Shown: positions 18,822-26,017 of the stretch, one piece after another
How the letters are laid out: each line of letters starts with the position of its first letter
How positions within the stretch are numbered: position 1 is the first letter of the stretch
From: Bacteroidales bacterium
Lineage (GTDB): Bacteria; Bacteroidota; Bacteroidia; Bacteroidales; UBA932
Direction of reading: 5' to 3'
DNA: 46,524 bases
NCBI GenBank assembly: GCA_017513445.1
Contig: JAFXFS010000002.1
Coordinates: forward strand, 1 to 46,524
Position numbers and translations under genes: made by a program
Notes under the pieces: model-generated
Databases searched by the model: none
Told to the model about the DNA's origin: nothing
What the model saw: the letters and a program-made list of their open reading frames with translations, nothing else

Positions 18822-19705
18822 CCACTACCGGATTCTTTGATGGTCTTCACAAGGGACATCAAAAAGTATTAGACTGCTTGTGCTCTACTGCCCGTAAAAA
18901 TGGGCAGAAGAGCGCAGTAGTTACTTTTTGGCCACACCCAAGAGCAGTCTTGCAAAAGAATGCAGAGTCCTTCCGACTTTTAACCTCTTTGGAGGAGAAG
19001 CAGGATCTCATTAGGGCATTTGGTGTAGATGATCTCTATGTTGTAAGTTTTACCAAAGAGTTCAGTAAGTTGTCTGCAAGAGAATTTATAAAGGAGTATC
19101 TAATTGATAAATATAATGTAGATACTTTGATTGTAGGGTATGATCACCGACTCGGAAACGAAAATACATCAGAAGATATCACACTGCCAGAGATAGCCCA
19201 AGAGCTTGGTATTAAGTGTGTTAGGGTTGATGAGTTTGATAGGGAAGGTGTTGCTGTCAGCTCTACAAAAATCAGACATAAGATTATTGAGGGAGATGTC
19301 GAATCGGCATCTGATATGTTAGGTTATAATTATATGCTCAAGGGAGTTGTTGTAATGGGTAGGAGAATTGGCCGTTCACTCGGATTCCCAACAGCAAATA
19401 TGCAACTCTATGAACCATTGAAAGTTGTACCAAAGAATGGTGTCTATGCTGTTAAGGTAACTGTAGATGGAAAGTTCTATATCGGAATGTGCAATATCGG
19501 AGTAAGACCTACATTTGGTCTCTCTACGGAGCGTACAATCGAGACACATATCCTCAATTTTAACGAAGATATCTATGGTTTGGATATAAAGATTGAATTT
19601 TTGGAGAGGGTAAGAGATGAGATCTCTTTCAATAGTAAAGAGGAGTTGGTATCTCAGTTAAAGAGCGATCTCCAAATTGTCTCAAAACATCTTTGTATTT
19701 TGTAA
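18812..19705 (+). CDS. ribF: bifunctional riboflavin kinase / FAD synthetase
   Basis: 297 residues. The N-terminal nucleotidyltransferase domain has TTGFFDGLHKGHQKVL (residues 5-20, the FD-x3-H-x-GH motif) and SSTKIRHKI near 150. The C-terminal riboflavin kinase domain has GRSLGFPTANM near 188 and GVYAVKVTVDGKFYIGMCNIGVRPTFG near 208-235. It converts riboflavin to FMN and FAD. The ATG lies inside the last codons of the phosphorylase gene (10-base overlap), so it is probably translated from the glycogen operon message although the pathways are unrelated. Confidence 0.94.
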   Translation: MVVATTGFFDGLHKGHQKVLDCLCSTARKNGQKSAVVTFWPHPRAVLQKNAESFRLLTSLEEKQDLIRAFGVDDLYVVSFTKEFSKLSAREFIKEYLIDKYNVDTLIVGYDHRLGNENTSEDITLPEIAQELGIKCVRVDEFDREGVAVSSTKIRHKIIEGDVESASDMLGYNYMLKGVVVMGRRIGRSLGFPTANMQLYEPLKVVPKNGVYAVKVTVDGKFYIGMCNIGVRPTFGLSTERTIETHILNFNEDIYGLDIKIEFLERVRDEISFNSKEELVSQLKSDLQIVSKHLCIL

Positions 19706-19722
19706 ACACTTTGTTATCTTTG
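19692..19722 (+). promoter_or_regulatory. promoter with both Bacteroidota elements
   Basis: TTTG (19692-19695) and TATCTTTG (19715-19722) are separated by 19 bases, a full match to the -33/-7 pair. It overlaps the ribF end and lies 17 bases before the ATG of the 131-residue membrane protein gene. Confidence 0.75.
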
Positions 19723-19738
19723 TGTAAACTAATTTGTT

Positions 19739-20134
19739 ATGTCAACTCTATTTATCATATTGATCTCTATCTTTTTTGTGATAATTACCGCTAATAATCG
19801 CAAAAAGGGGAGAAGGTCTTTTGATGAGATGCCGGGTGGTTCAACTCCTGAGAGTGAGGTAGAACCAATTACAACCCTTGAATGGGATCCTCAGACTAGG
19901 AGATTTGTAGAAAAGAGTGCTAAGCCAGAGGTGATTAAAGTCCCTGCGAATGATGCTTCGCAGAGAGTTAAAAAGAGTAAGAGTGTCTCAAAACAATCCC
20001 CTGCAAGATCTTCGGAAGGTGTTGAGAATCAGTCGGTTGTGAGTGATGATAAAGTTGGTGAAGATTTGGATATTACAGCTGAAAAGTTAGTTGTTTATTC
20101 CGCAATAATGGAACCAAAATACAAAGATTATTAA
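19739..20134 (+). CDS. small membrane-anchored protein of unknown function
   Basis: 131 residues. Residues 3-19 (TLFIILISIFFVIITAN) form a single N-terminal membrane segment. It is followed by basic residues (RKKGRRS), so the rest is probably cytoplasmic, and then a low-complexity polar region rich in Ser, Lys, Glu and Pro with no recognisable fold. I do not recognise the family. It has its own consensus promoter and is followed by the greA promoter, so it is probably monocistronic. Single-pass proteins like this may tether a partner at the membrane, but that is speculation. Confidence 0.75.
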   Translation: MSTLFIILISIFFVIITANNRKKGRRSFDEMPGGSTPESEVEPITTLEWDPQTRRFVEKSAKPEVIKVPANDASQRVKKSKSVSKQSPARSSEGVENQSVVSDDKVGEDLDITAEKLVVYSAIMEPKYKDY

Positions 20135-20154
20135 TTTGTAAATTAAAAATTTAT

Positions 20155-20162
20155 TATCTTTG
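20155..20162 (+). promoter_or_regulatory. -7 box of the greA promoter
   Basis: TATCTTTG matches TAnnTTTG. A TTTG at 20135-20138 lies 16 bases upstream, slightly closer than usual. Predicted transcription starts just before the leader hairpin at 20173-20198. Confidence 0.65.
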
Positions 20163-20172
20163 TGGCGTTATA

Positions 20173-20211
20173 GGAAAGGGCCCTCTCCGGGGTGCCTTTC
20201 AATTTTTTTTG
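20173..20211 (+). terminator. leader hairpin with U-tract (possible attenuator) before greA
   Basis: GAAAGG and CCTTTC form the outer stem and GCCC with GGGT an inner one, followed directly by AATTTTTTTTG. It lies between the predicted greA promoter and the greA ATG, so it would sit in the 5' untranslated region. It could alternatively end readthrough from the upstream gene. Confidence 0.6.
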
Positions 20212-20233
20212 TTTATTTGAAATTTTAATAATT

Positions 20234-20701
20234 ATGTCGGTACACTTTGTAACACAAGAAGGTCTGGATGCTTTAAAGGCAGAACTAGCTGAACTGATTG
20301 CGCAAAGACCAGTTATATCTAAACAAATCGAAGAGGCTCGTGATAAGGGAGACCTTTCTGAGAATGCAGAGTATGATGCTGCAAAAGATGCTCAAGGTCT
20401 TTTAGAGTTGAAAATTGCCAAAATGGAGACTCTTGTTGCTAATGCTCGTGTAATTGATGAGTCAAACATCAATACAGAACAGGTTCAAATTTTGAACAAG
20501 GTAACAATTAAGAATGTCAAAAATGGCGCTGTCGCAACCTATACATTAGTAGGTGAAAGCGAGGCAGATTTTAAGGCAGGTAAGTTGGCTATCAACACAC
20601 CTATCGGCAAGGCACTTGTTGGTCATAAAAAGGGTGATGTGGTTGATGTTCAAATCCCTGCAGGTTTAGTTCAATTTGAAATTATTGAAATAGGAATCTA
20701 A
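20234..20701 (+). CDS. greA: transcription elongation factor GreA
   Basis: 155 residues from the ATG at 20234. A longer in-frame start at 20192 would run through the leader U-tract and add a hydrophobic extension absent from GreA, so it is rejected. The N-terminal coiled coil carries the tip motif EARDKGDLSENAEYDAAK (about residues 34-51) with the acidic residues that help RNA polymerase cleave backtracked RNA; the C-terminal FKBP-like domain includes TPIGKALVGHKKGDVV near 125-140. It rescues stalled polymerase. It is followed after one base by the HIT gene. Confidence 0.95.
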   Translation: MSVHFVTQEGLDALKAELAELIAQRPVISKQIEEARDKGDLSENAEYDAAKDAQGLLELKIAKMETLVANARVIDESNINTEQVQILNKVTIKNVKNGAVATYTLVGESEADFKAGKLAINTPIGKALVGHKKGDVVDVQIPAGLVQFEIIEIGI

Positions 20702-20702
20702 T

Positions 20703-21101
20703 ATGGCTTCAATTTTTACAAGAATCGTAAAAGGTGAGATTCCATCTTATAAAGTTGCAGAGAGTGATAAATTCTATGCCTTTTTAGATATCGCGCCAAT
20801 GGCAAAAGGTCACACTTTGGTTATCCCTAAACGTGAGGTTGATTATATTTTTGACATTGAGGATCAAGAATATATGGAGTTACAATTATTTGCAAAACGT
20901 GTTGCAGAGGCAATCAAAGAGGCAATCCCTTGTCAGAGAGTTGGTGTAGCTGTTTTAGGAATGGAGGTTCCACACGCACACATTCACCTTGTTCCGCTTC
21001 AGACAGAGGCAGATATGGATTTTCGCAAAAGTAAACTTCAACTCTCGACAGAGGAGTTTCAAGAGATAGCCAAGAGAATATCAGATGCATTTAATAAATA
21101 A
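20703..21101 (+). CDS. HIT-family nucleotide hydrolase
   Basis: 132 residues, the standard size for an HIT (histidine triad) protein of the Hint branch. It begins SIFTRIVKGEIPSYKV, has GHTLVIPKREVDYIFD near 37-52 and the triad HAHIHLVP near 95-102. Such enzymes hydrolyse purine nucleoside phosphoramidates and similar adenylyl compounds in the cytoplasm; the true substrate is unknown. Co-transcribed with greA (1-base gap). Confidence 0.9.
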   Translation: MASIFTRIVKGEIPSYKVAESDKFYAFLDIAPMAKGHTLVIPKREVDYIFDIEDQEYMELQLFAKRVAEAIKEAIPCQRVGVAVLGMEVPHAHIHLVPLQTEADMDFRKSKLQLSTEEFQEIAKRISDAFNK

Positions 21102-21116
21102 TCTAAGTGATTGAAT

Positions 21117-22262
21117 ATGAAAAAGTTATTATTGTTTTTCTCAATATTGCTTATTGCAGCATCTTGTACTAAAAATAGTGCAAATGTACAATTAACCATT
21201 ACAGATGCTAAAGATTCTACAGGAGTAATTGTTACTTTATTGGATATAAATAGATTACAACTAATTGATACACTTCAACTTAAAGCTGATGGTAAATTTA
21301 GTTACGAAGTTGAATTGCCAGAGGATACTCCAAGTTTCTATTATTTCTTCTCAGAGGGAAAGAAAATTGCTTCAGCAATTCTTCAACCTGGAGATAAAGT
21401 CTCAATTACAACAAACCTTGCTGATGGTCTTTACGAAATCTCAGGGTCAGAAGAGAGTGATCTTCTTTGGAAAATTGAGAGAGAATTCGGAGATGCTAGT
21501 GATCAATATCGTCAATTATTGGCAAGATTGGATGAAACAAATGAGAACGATTCAGAGACATTGAAAGAGATTCAAGCAGAAATGAGTCAATTATATATTG
21601 AGTATAAGAGAACTGCTATGAAACACATTATGAGCAATCTTAACTCAATTACAGCAGTTTCAACTCTATTTCAGGAGTTTTCACAGGAGTTGCCAATCTT
21701 TGCTCAAGCTAATGATGTATTCTTGTTCAAAACTGTTTATGATTCAGTATCAGTAGTTTACCCTGACTCAAAGTTGGTGGCTGCACTTAATAATCAGATT
21801 ATTCAGAGATATAATGTATCTGAGTTGCAAAAAATGGTGAATAACGCTGGTGAACTTGCATTCCCAGAGATAACAATGCCTGATATCAATGGTCAAGAGC
21901 AAAAATTATCATCATTAAATGGTAAAGTTATCGTTCTTTACTTCTGGAGTGAAGCAGCTGAAGATCAAAAGATGTTCAACATTGAACTTAAAGAGATTTA
22001 CGAGAAGTATCACTCTAAGGGTTTAGAGGTTTATCAAGTATCTTTGGATATAGATAAGTCATCTTGGGCTACAACTGTAAGAACTCAAGAGTTACCTTGG
22101 ATTTGTGTTAATGATGGTTTAGGTATTGAATCACAATCACTTTCTGCCTATAATGTGCAGACTATTCCAGCTCTATACCTAATCGCAAGAGATGGCTCAA
22201 TCCCTGTAGTAGATGTATTCAATCCTGCAGAGCTTGAAAAACAGATAAGAAAATTGCTATAA
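21117..22262 (+). CDS. TlpA/thioredoxin-like lipoprotein lacking the CxxC active site
   Basis: 381 residues from the ATG at 21117; the TTG six bases upstream is less likely. A lipoprotein signal (MKKLLLFFSILLIAASC) places it in the envelope, with the lipid on the Cys at residue 17. Residues about 20-120 resemble the DUF4369-type beta domain common before TlpA domains in Bacteroidota, followed by a helical segment. The C-terminal thioredoxin fold (about 250-381) has VIVLYFWSEAAEDQ where an active enzyme has WCxxC, and later VQTIPALYLI with the cis-proline. It keeps the fold but has no redox cysteines, so it is unlikely to be a disulfide reductase. Convergent with tsaB, overlapping by six bases. 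Confidence 0.8.
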   Translation: MKKLLLFFSILLIAASCTKNSANVQLTITDAKDSTGVIVTLLDINRLQLIDTLQLKADGKFSYEVELPEDTPSFYYFFSEGKKIASAILQPGDKVSITTNLADGLYEISGSEESDLLWKIEREFGDASDQYRQLLARLDETNENDSETLKEIQAEMSQLYIEYKRTAMKHIMSNLNSITAVSTLFQEFSQELPIFAQANDVFLFKTVYDSVSVVYPDSKLVAALNNQIIQRYNVSELQKMVNNAGELAFPEITMPDINGQEQKLSSLNGKVIVLYFWSEAAEDQKMFNIELKEIYEKYHSKGLEVYQVSLDIDKSSWATTVRTQELPWICVNDGLGIESQSLSAYNVQTIPALYLIARDGSIPVVDVFNPAELEKQIRKLL

Positions 22263-22943
22263 AATCGATTTTTTGCTGATTCCGGCAACAAAATCTTTAA
22301 GATAGAAGGGTTCAAAGTATGCTACATCTTTGAACTCTTTTTTTGTCCACATCTCGAAAGCTGGAGTCGCCATTGCTGATGCTTTAGGCGAACTTGTATC
22401 AAAGTAGCTATTTTCTTTATTGCAGATGTTTTTGAATTTTTCCACGCCATCTCCAATAAACAGAACTCTATTTGAACTCAATATATCTGAGAAAGAATTC
22501 TCATCCAAAATCTCAGGTCTTATTTCGTTAATTCTTTGATAATCAGAATTATATGTGGCTGTAAACACCTCCATTCTTCGAGCATCAATCATAGGAACTA
22601 TAAGGTCATATTGGCCCTCTGATTGATATGCTAAAGTTGTAAGAGTTGAAATTCCAATCAGAGGAATATTCTTGCCAAAACAGATACCTTTGGCAGTAGA
22701 TACTCCTACCCTTAACCCCGTATAAGAACCAGGTCCTTCACTGACTGCAACAGCATCAAGATCTTTTACCTCTATATTACACCTTTTCAGTGTAGTCTCA
22801 ATTAGTGGTGCAAGCATAGAAGCGTGAGCTTTCGGCTCTTTAATATACTCTTGAGAGATAACCTTATCGCCAAGAGAAATTGCCACTGAACAGGCCTCTG
22901 TACTTGTTTCAATCAATAAAATGTAGGGTAGATTGTTATTCAT
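22257..22943 (-). CDS. tsaB: tRNA threonylcarbamoyladenosine (t6A) protein TsaB
   Basis: 228 residues with an ASKHA fold. It begins LPYILLIETSTEACSVAIS, the ATP-domain loop of TsaB, and has AVSEGPGSYTGLRVGVSTAKGI near 66-87, the strongest family signature. TsaB scaffolds TsaD (and TsaE) in making t6A at position 37 of ANN-decoding tRNAs. It starts inside the hlyD-like gene (8-base overlap) as the last gene of the peptide-export operon, which is an unusual partner. The 3' end overlaps the convergent lipoprotein gene by six bases. Confidence 0.93.
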   Translation of the reverse strand: MNNNLPYILLIETSTEACSVAISLGDKVISQEYIKEPKAHASMLAPLIETTLKRCNIEVKDLDAVAVSEGPGSYTGLRVGVSTAKGICFGKNIPLIGISTLTTLAYQSEGQYDLIVPMIDARRMEVFTATYNSDYQRINEIRPEILDENSFSDILSSNRVLFIGDGVEKFKNICNKENSYFDTSSPKASAMATPAFEMWTKKEFKDVAYFEPFYLKDFVAGISKKSIL

Positions 22944-24159
22944 AACTCTTAATGCTTACTTTAATACCTTGTTCTAAACCATTATTAATGATGTTAAATG
23001 GTGCGCATACCACTTTTTCATCGGCAGTTAGTCCACTAATGATCTCCACTCTCTTGAGATTGTCTATACCACAGACAATTTCGCGCTCTTCAATTCTCAT
23101 ATCATCTCCTATAACATATACTATGTCGTGATACTTTGCAGTCAAGGAGTCGCGTTTGGACTTAACTGAATGCAAAGGTAAGTTAAGAACTCCAATTTTC
23201 CTCTCAGTTTTTATAGAAACATTTGCAGACATACCTGGTTTAAATGGATTTTTCCTCTTTGCAGATAGCTCTGAATAGGAATTTTTGTCAATTAAAATTT
23301 TCACAACAAAGTATATTAAATGTTGAGAAAATGGATTGTCGCTCTTTGCTGAGTTTGCAATATGAGAAACCTTGCCAATAAAGGTGTGATTTGGATAGGC
23401 ATCCATCTTTATCGTTGCACTATCTCCAACGGCAATATGAACGATGTCGCTTTCGCCAATCTCAGCAAGGACCTCAAATTCATCTAGATTTGCAACCCTA
23501 AAAAGCTCAGTACCTGACATTTGACTTGTGCCTACAACTCTCTCTCCAATCTCAACATTCATAGCAGATATTGTCCCGTTCATAGGTGAATAGATATTGG
23601 TTTTGTTGAGGTTCTCTTTGGCCTCGTTCAGACTTGCAATAGCTCTATTAACATTATACTTTGCTGCCTTTAACTCTTTTTTGGCAATCTCTAACTCTCC
23701 ATTGACCTCTTCAAATTCCACCTGCGATATCACTCTGTTTTCATACATCTTTTTGTATCTCCGGTAATTGAGTTCACTCTGTCTGACCTGAGATTCTTTA
23801 AGTCTATATTGAGTTTCCACTGCATTTAGCGATGCCTGAGCCATCTCTACAAGTGAGATGTAGTTCTCCTGGTTGATTTTTATGATTAAATCTCCTTTTG
23901 CAACACTATCTCCCTCTTCGTGGTGGAGTTCAATAATCTCACCTGAGAGTTCAGATGATATCTTAACCTCTGTTACGGGTTTAAGAACGCCATTAGTAGA
24001 GAACTCTTTCTCTATGGTGCCATAAGTGGGATATGTCGCAGTAACTTCTTGAATATCAGGAGTTTTTCTCAATAAAACAATGCCGATAATCACAACTATC
24101 CCCATTGCAATTAAGAATCTTTTGTGTTTGAGATGCAATCTACCTCTCTCTCTTTTCAT
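22936..24159 (-). CDS. HlyD-family membrane fusion protein of the peptide exporter
   Basis: 407 residues. One N-terminal membrane helix (about residues 14-30, FLIAMGIVVIIGIVLL) is followed by a split biotinyl-lipoyl domain (SGEIIELHHEEGDSVAKGDLIIKI near 71-94 and IYSPMNGTISAMNVEIGERV near 190-209) flanking a long coiled-coil hairpin. A beta-barrel part follows, with FKPGMSANVSIKT near 315. It should bridge the inner-membrane transporter to the outer-membrane TolC channel. The gene overlaps the tolC-like gene by 20 bases and tsaB by 8. In isolation it could serve drug efflux, but its place after a C39 ABC transporter and GG-peptides suggests peptide secretion. Confidence 0.9.
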   Translation of the reverse strand: MKRERGRLHLKHKRFLIAMGIVVIIGIVLLRKTPDIQEVTATYPTYGTIEKEFSTNGVLKPVTEVKISSELSGEIIELHHEEGDSVAKGDLIIKINQENYISLVEMAQASLNAVETQYRLKESQVRQSELNYRRYKKMYENRVISQVEFEEVNGELEIAKKELKAAKYNVNRAIASLNEAKENLNKTNIYSPMNGTISAMNVEIGERVVGTSQMSGTELFRVANLDEFEVLAEIGESDIVHIAVGDSATIKMDAYPNHTFIGKVSHIANSAKSDNPFSQHLIYFVVKILIDKNSYSELSAKRKNPFKPGMSANVSIKTERKIGVLNLPLHSVKSKRDSLTAKYHDIVYVIGDDMRIEEREIVCGIDNLKRVEIISGLTADEKVVCAPFNIINNGLEQGIKVSIKSYE

Positions 24160-25534
24160 ATCTCTCTCCTAATTTTTTGTTGTTAATATTCTCATAAAAC
24201 TCAATAATTTTCACCTGAAAAATGTATTGATACTTTATCTGTAGAAAGTTGGCTTGAGCTTCGTGAAGATTGTTTTTGGAAACAATGTAGTCCGTACTGC
24301 TTACAATACCATTGTTGAACTTTTCCGAAGTTATTCTGAAAGATTCACTCATAGCTTTCAGATTCTCTTCGGCAGCTATATATTGTCTGTAGTATCCTTC
24401 AGCATCAGTTACAACTCTTTGGAGTTTCGAAACTAACTCTTGATTCCTCTCTGCAAGAGAGTATTTGGCTCTGTTGAATGCAATCCTGGCTCTCTTTACA
24501 GATAGATAATTGCCTGATTTTGAAAATATTGGGATGGCAATAGAGACTCCTACTGTCGGGTTTAGATTACTCTTCATTCTTTGAAAAATATTATTTGTAT
24601 GATAATCATTTACAAATGTGTTAAGTGAACCATTCAGAGTAACTCTTGGCATCAAAGCTCCTATAGCCATTCCAATCTGATTTTTATAAACTTGGCACTC
24701 CAACTCCTTAATTCTCAATTCAGGTAGGGAAGAGGCAATATCGGTTACACTTTCGTAACCGATATATATCCCTTTTAATGTCTCGCCATATTGAGGCTCT
24801 ATAATCTCAAACGGAGTCTCGTGATTGAGGTTAAGTAGCTGCATAAGAGAGAGTTTTTCCATATCCACACTGCTCTGTGCAGTTGCAACTTCTACTCTTT
24901 CCCAGGCAAGTTGTGCCTCCATATCAAGAAGCGCCCCGTAAGATTGTTCACCTACCTCAACAAGAGTGGCAGTCCTCTCTCGTTGAGAAATTGTTCCTTC
25001 CAGATTACTCGACTTCGCCTCTAAAATCTTTTTATTTAGTAATAACTGAAGATAAGATTTAGTAATTTCAATAATTATATTATTCTTAAGCTCCTCATAT
25101 TCAACAATTTCTATCTCTTTTGCAAGTCTGTTTCCTATTATGTTTCTCTCACGTTGCAAACCATCGAAAATTGTGATTTCCCCACATAATGCAGCAGAAC
25201 TCAGCTGAGATAACCGGTTCTCTACAATCTCCAGATCCTGAATATTCACAGAGCGTCCCCAATTCAGATTATGCTCCCCAATCAACCTAATTTCAGGTGC
25301 GATGTGAAGTATAGAATTGATGTGATCCAGTTTGCTGATTTTTATCTCGCTCTCCTGCATCTTTATCTTTATATTATTCTCCAGAGCGTAATCGATACAC
25401 TCCTCTAATGACCATAATTTTTTGCTTGTAATAATATGACTATCAATGCTTTCCCCTCTGGAAATAGTGAATCCACATAACCACAACACAAGCATAGTCA
25501 AGATTATTGTTACTTTGTTTCCAAGACTGCTCAT
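24140..25534 (-). CDS. TolC-family outer membrane channel
   Basis: 464 residues with a signal peptide (about 1-28, hydrophobic VTIILTMLVLWLCGFTI). It has the outer-membrane efflux protein pattern: two similar helical repeats, the first starting LWSLEECIDYALENNIKIKMQESEI near 40-64 and the second with LPELRIKELECQVYKNQIGMA near 270. Such proteins form a trimeric channel through the outer membrane and periplasm. It is separated from the peptide genes by 72 bases holding a strong terminator-like hairpin, and overlaps the fusion-protein gene, so export from ABC transporter to outer membrane is encoded within one operon. Confidence 0.9.
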   Translation of the reverse strand: MSSLGNKVTIILTMLVLWLCGFTISRGESIDSHIITSKKLWSLEECIDYALENNIKIKMQESEIKISKLDHINSILHIAPEIRLIGEHNLNWGRSVNIQDLEIVENRLSQLSSAALCGEITIFDGLQRERNIIGNRLAKEIEIVEYEELKNNIIIEITKSYLQLLLNKKILEAKSSNLEGTISQRERTATLVEVGEQSYGALLDMEAQLAWERVEVATAQSSVDMEKLSLMQLLNLNHETPFEIIEPQYGETLKGIYIGYESVTDIASSLPELRIKELECQVYKNQIGMAIGALMPRVTLNGSLNTFVNDYHTNNIFQRMKSNLNPTVGVSIAIPIFSKSGNYLSVKRARIAFNRAKYSLAERNQELVSKLQRVVTDAEGYYRQYIAAEENLKAMSESFRITSEKFNNGIVSSTDYIVSKNNLHEAQANFLQIKYQYIFQVKIIEFYENINNKKLGERYEKRER

Positions 25535-25546
25535 AAAAATTATTAT

Positions 25547-25592
25547 TAAAAAAGGCGTAGATTGACAATCTCTCAGCAGTCAGATCTACGCC
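25547..25592 (-). terminator. terminator-like hairpin between peptide genes and tolC
   Basis: On the minus strand GGCGTAGAT (25592-25584) pairs with ATCTACGCC (25562-25554), followed by a run of seven T. It lies 15 bases after the stop of the first peptide gene and 12 before the tolC-like ATG, so it can make transcription of the last genes partial. Confidence 0.75.
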
Positions 25593-25606
25593 GAGAAAAA
25601 GAGTTT

Positions 25607-25804
25607 TTACATAAACCACCCTTTGACAGTGGATGCAATCATACTACCGGAATCTTTGATAATTCTAACGATTGTCCCTACAACATAACCAATGGCATAG
25701 AATGCCTTCTTAACCTTTGCATCAACTCCTCCAACTACACAAGTTGCCTCATATCTGCTCAATTCGATAAGAGCTTCATTTTGATGATTTTTCATAGAAT
25801 ACAT
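25607..25804 (-). CDS. double-glycine leader peptide precursor 1 (bacteriocin-like)
   Basis: 65 residues from ATG 25804 (62 from an equally possible ATG at 25795). The leader ends ELSRYEATCVVGG, fitting the double-glycine rule for C39 peptidases (Leu and Glu at set distances, GG at -2/-1). The predicted mature peptide is 39 residues, begins VDAKVKKAFY, has no cysteine and is cationic (net about +4). It contains GYVVG (GxxxG) and SMIAS (SxxxS), helix-packing motifs known from two-peptide class IIb bacteriocins. It lies between the C39 transporter with precursor 2 and the TolC/HlyD genes. I do not recognise a described family. Killing activity is inferred; a signalling role is possible. Confidence 0.75.
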   Translation of the reverse strand: MYSMKNHQNEALIELSRYEATCVVGGVDAKVKKAFYAIGYVVGTIVRIIKDSGSMIASTVKGWFM

Positions 25805-25813
25805 AATTAACGA

Positions 25814-26005
25814 TTAAACCTTCTTGTAATATCCATCTTTAAATCCCTTCACAAACTGAGGTACATAGTTTGTGACAAAATGGATGATTGGTTCCAAATA
25901 GATGGCATACTGAAGGAACTCTTTGAAAGTCAATCCACCCCGAGTCTGTAGTTCGGAAGCATCCAAACACACAAGACCACTCATACTTTTCTCTTCCATA
26001 AACAT
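25814..26005 (-). CDS. double-glycine leader peptide precursor 2 (bacteriocin-like)
   Basis: 63 residues. The leader ends LVCLDASELQTRGG, again a double-glycine leader; an internal Met at residue 8 would shorten it. The predicted mature part is also 39 residues, begins LTFKEFLQYA, has no cysteine, is rich in aromatics and ends in a basic stretch containing GFKDG (GxxxG). It starts 12 bases after the ABC transporter stop and ends 9 bases before precursor 1, so the two are made together. Equal mature length, similar leaders and GxxxG motifs suggest a two-component peptide. No immunity gene is seen beside it. Confidence 0.75.
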   Translation of the reverse strand: MFMEEKSMSGLVCLDASELQTRGGLTFKEFLQYAIYLEPIIHFVTNYVPQFVKGFKDGYYKKV

Positions 26006-26017
26006 TAATAAATTAAG

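Noticed and set aside
20192-20233. Longer GreA start at 20192
   Set aside because: It lies in the leader hairpin and U-tract and would add a hydrophobic segment not found in GreA.
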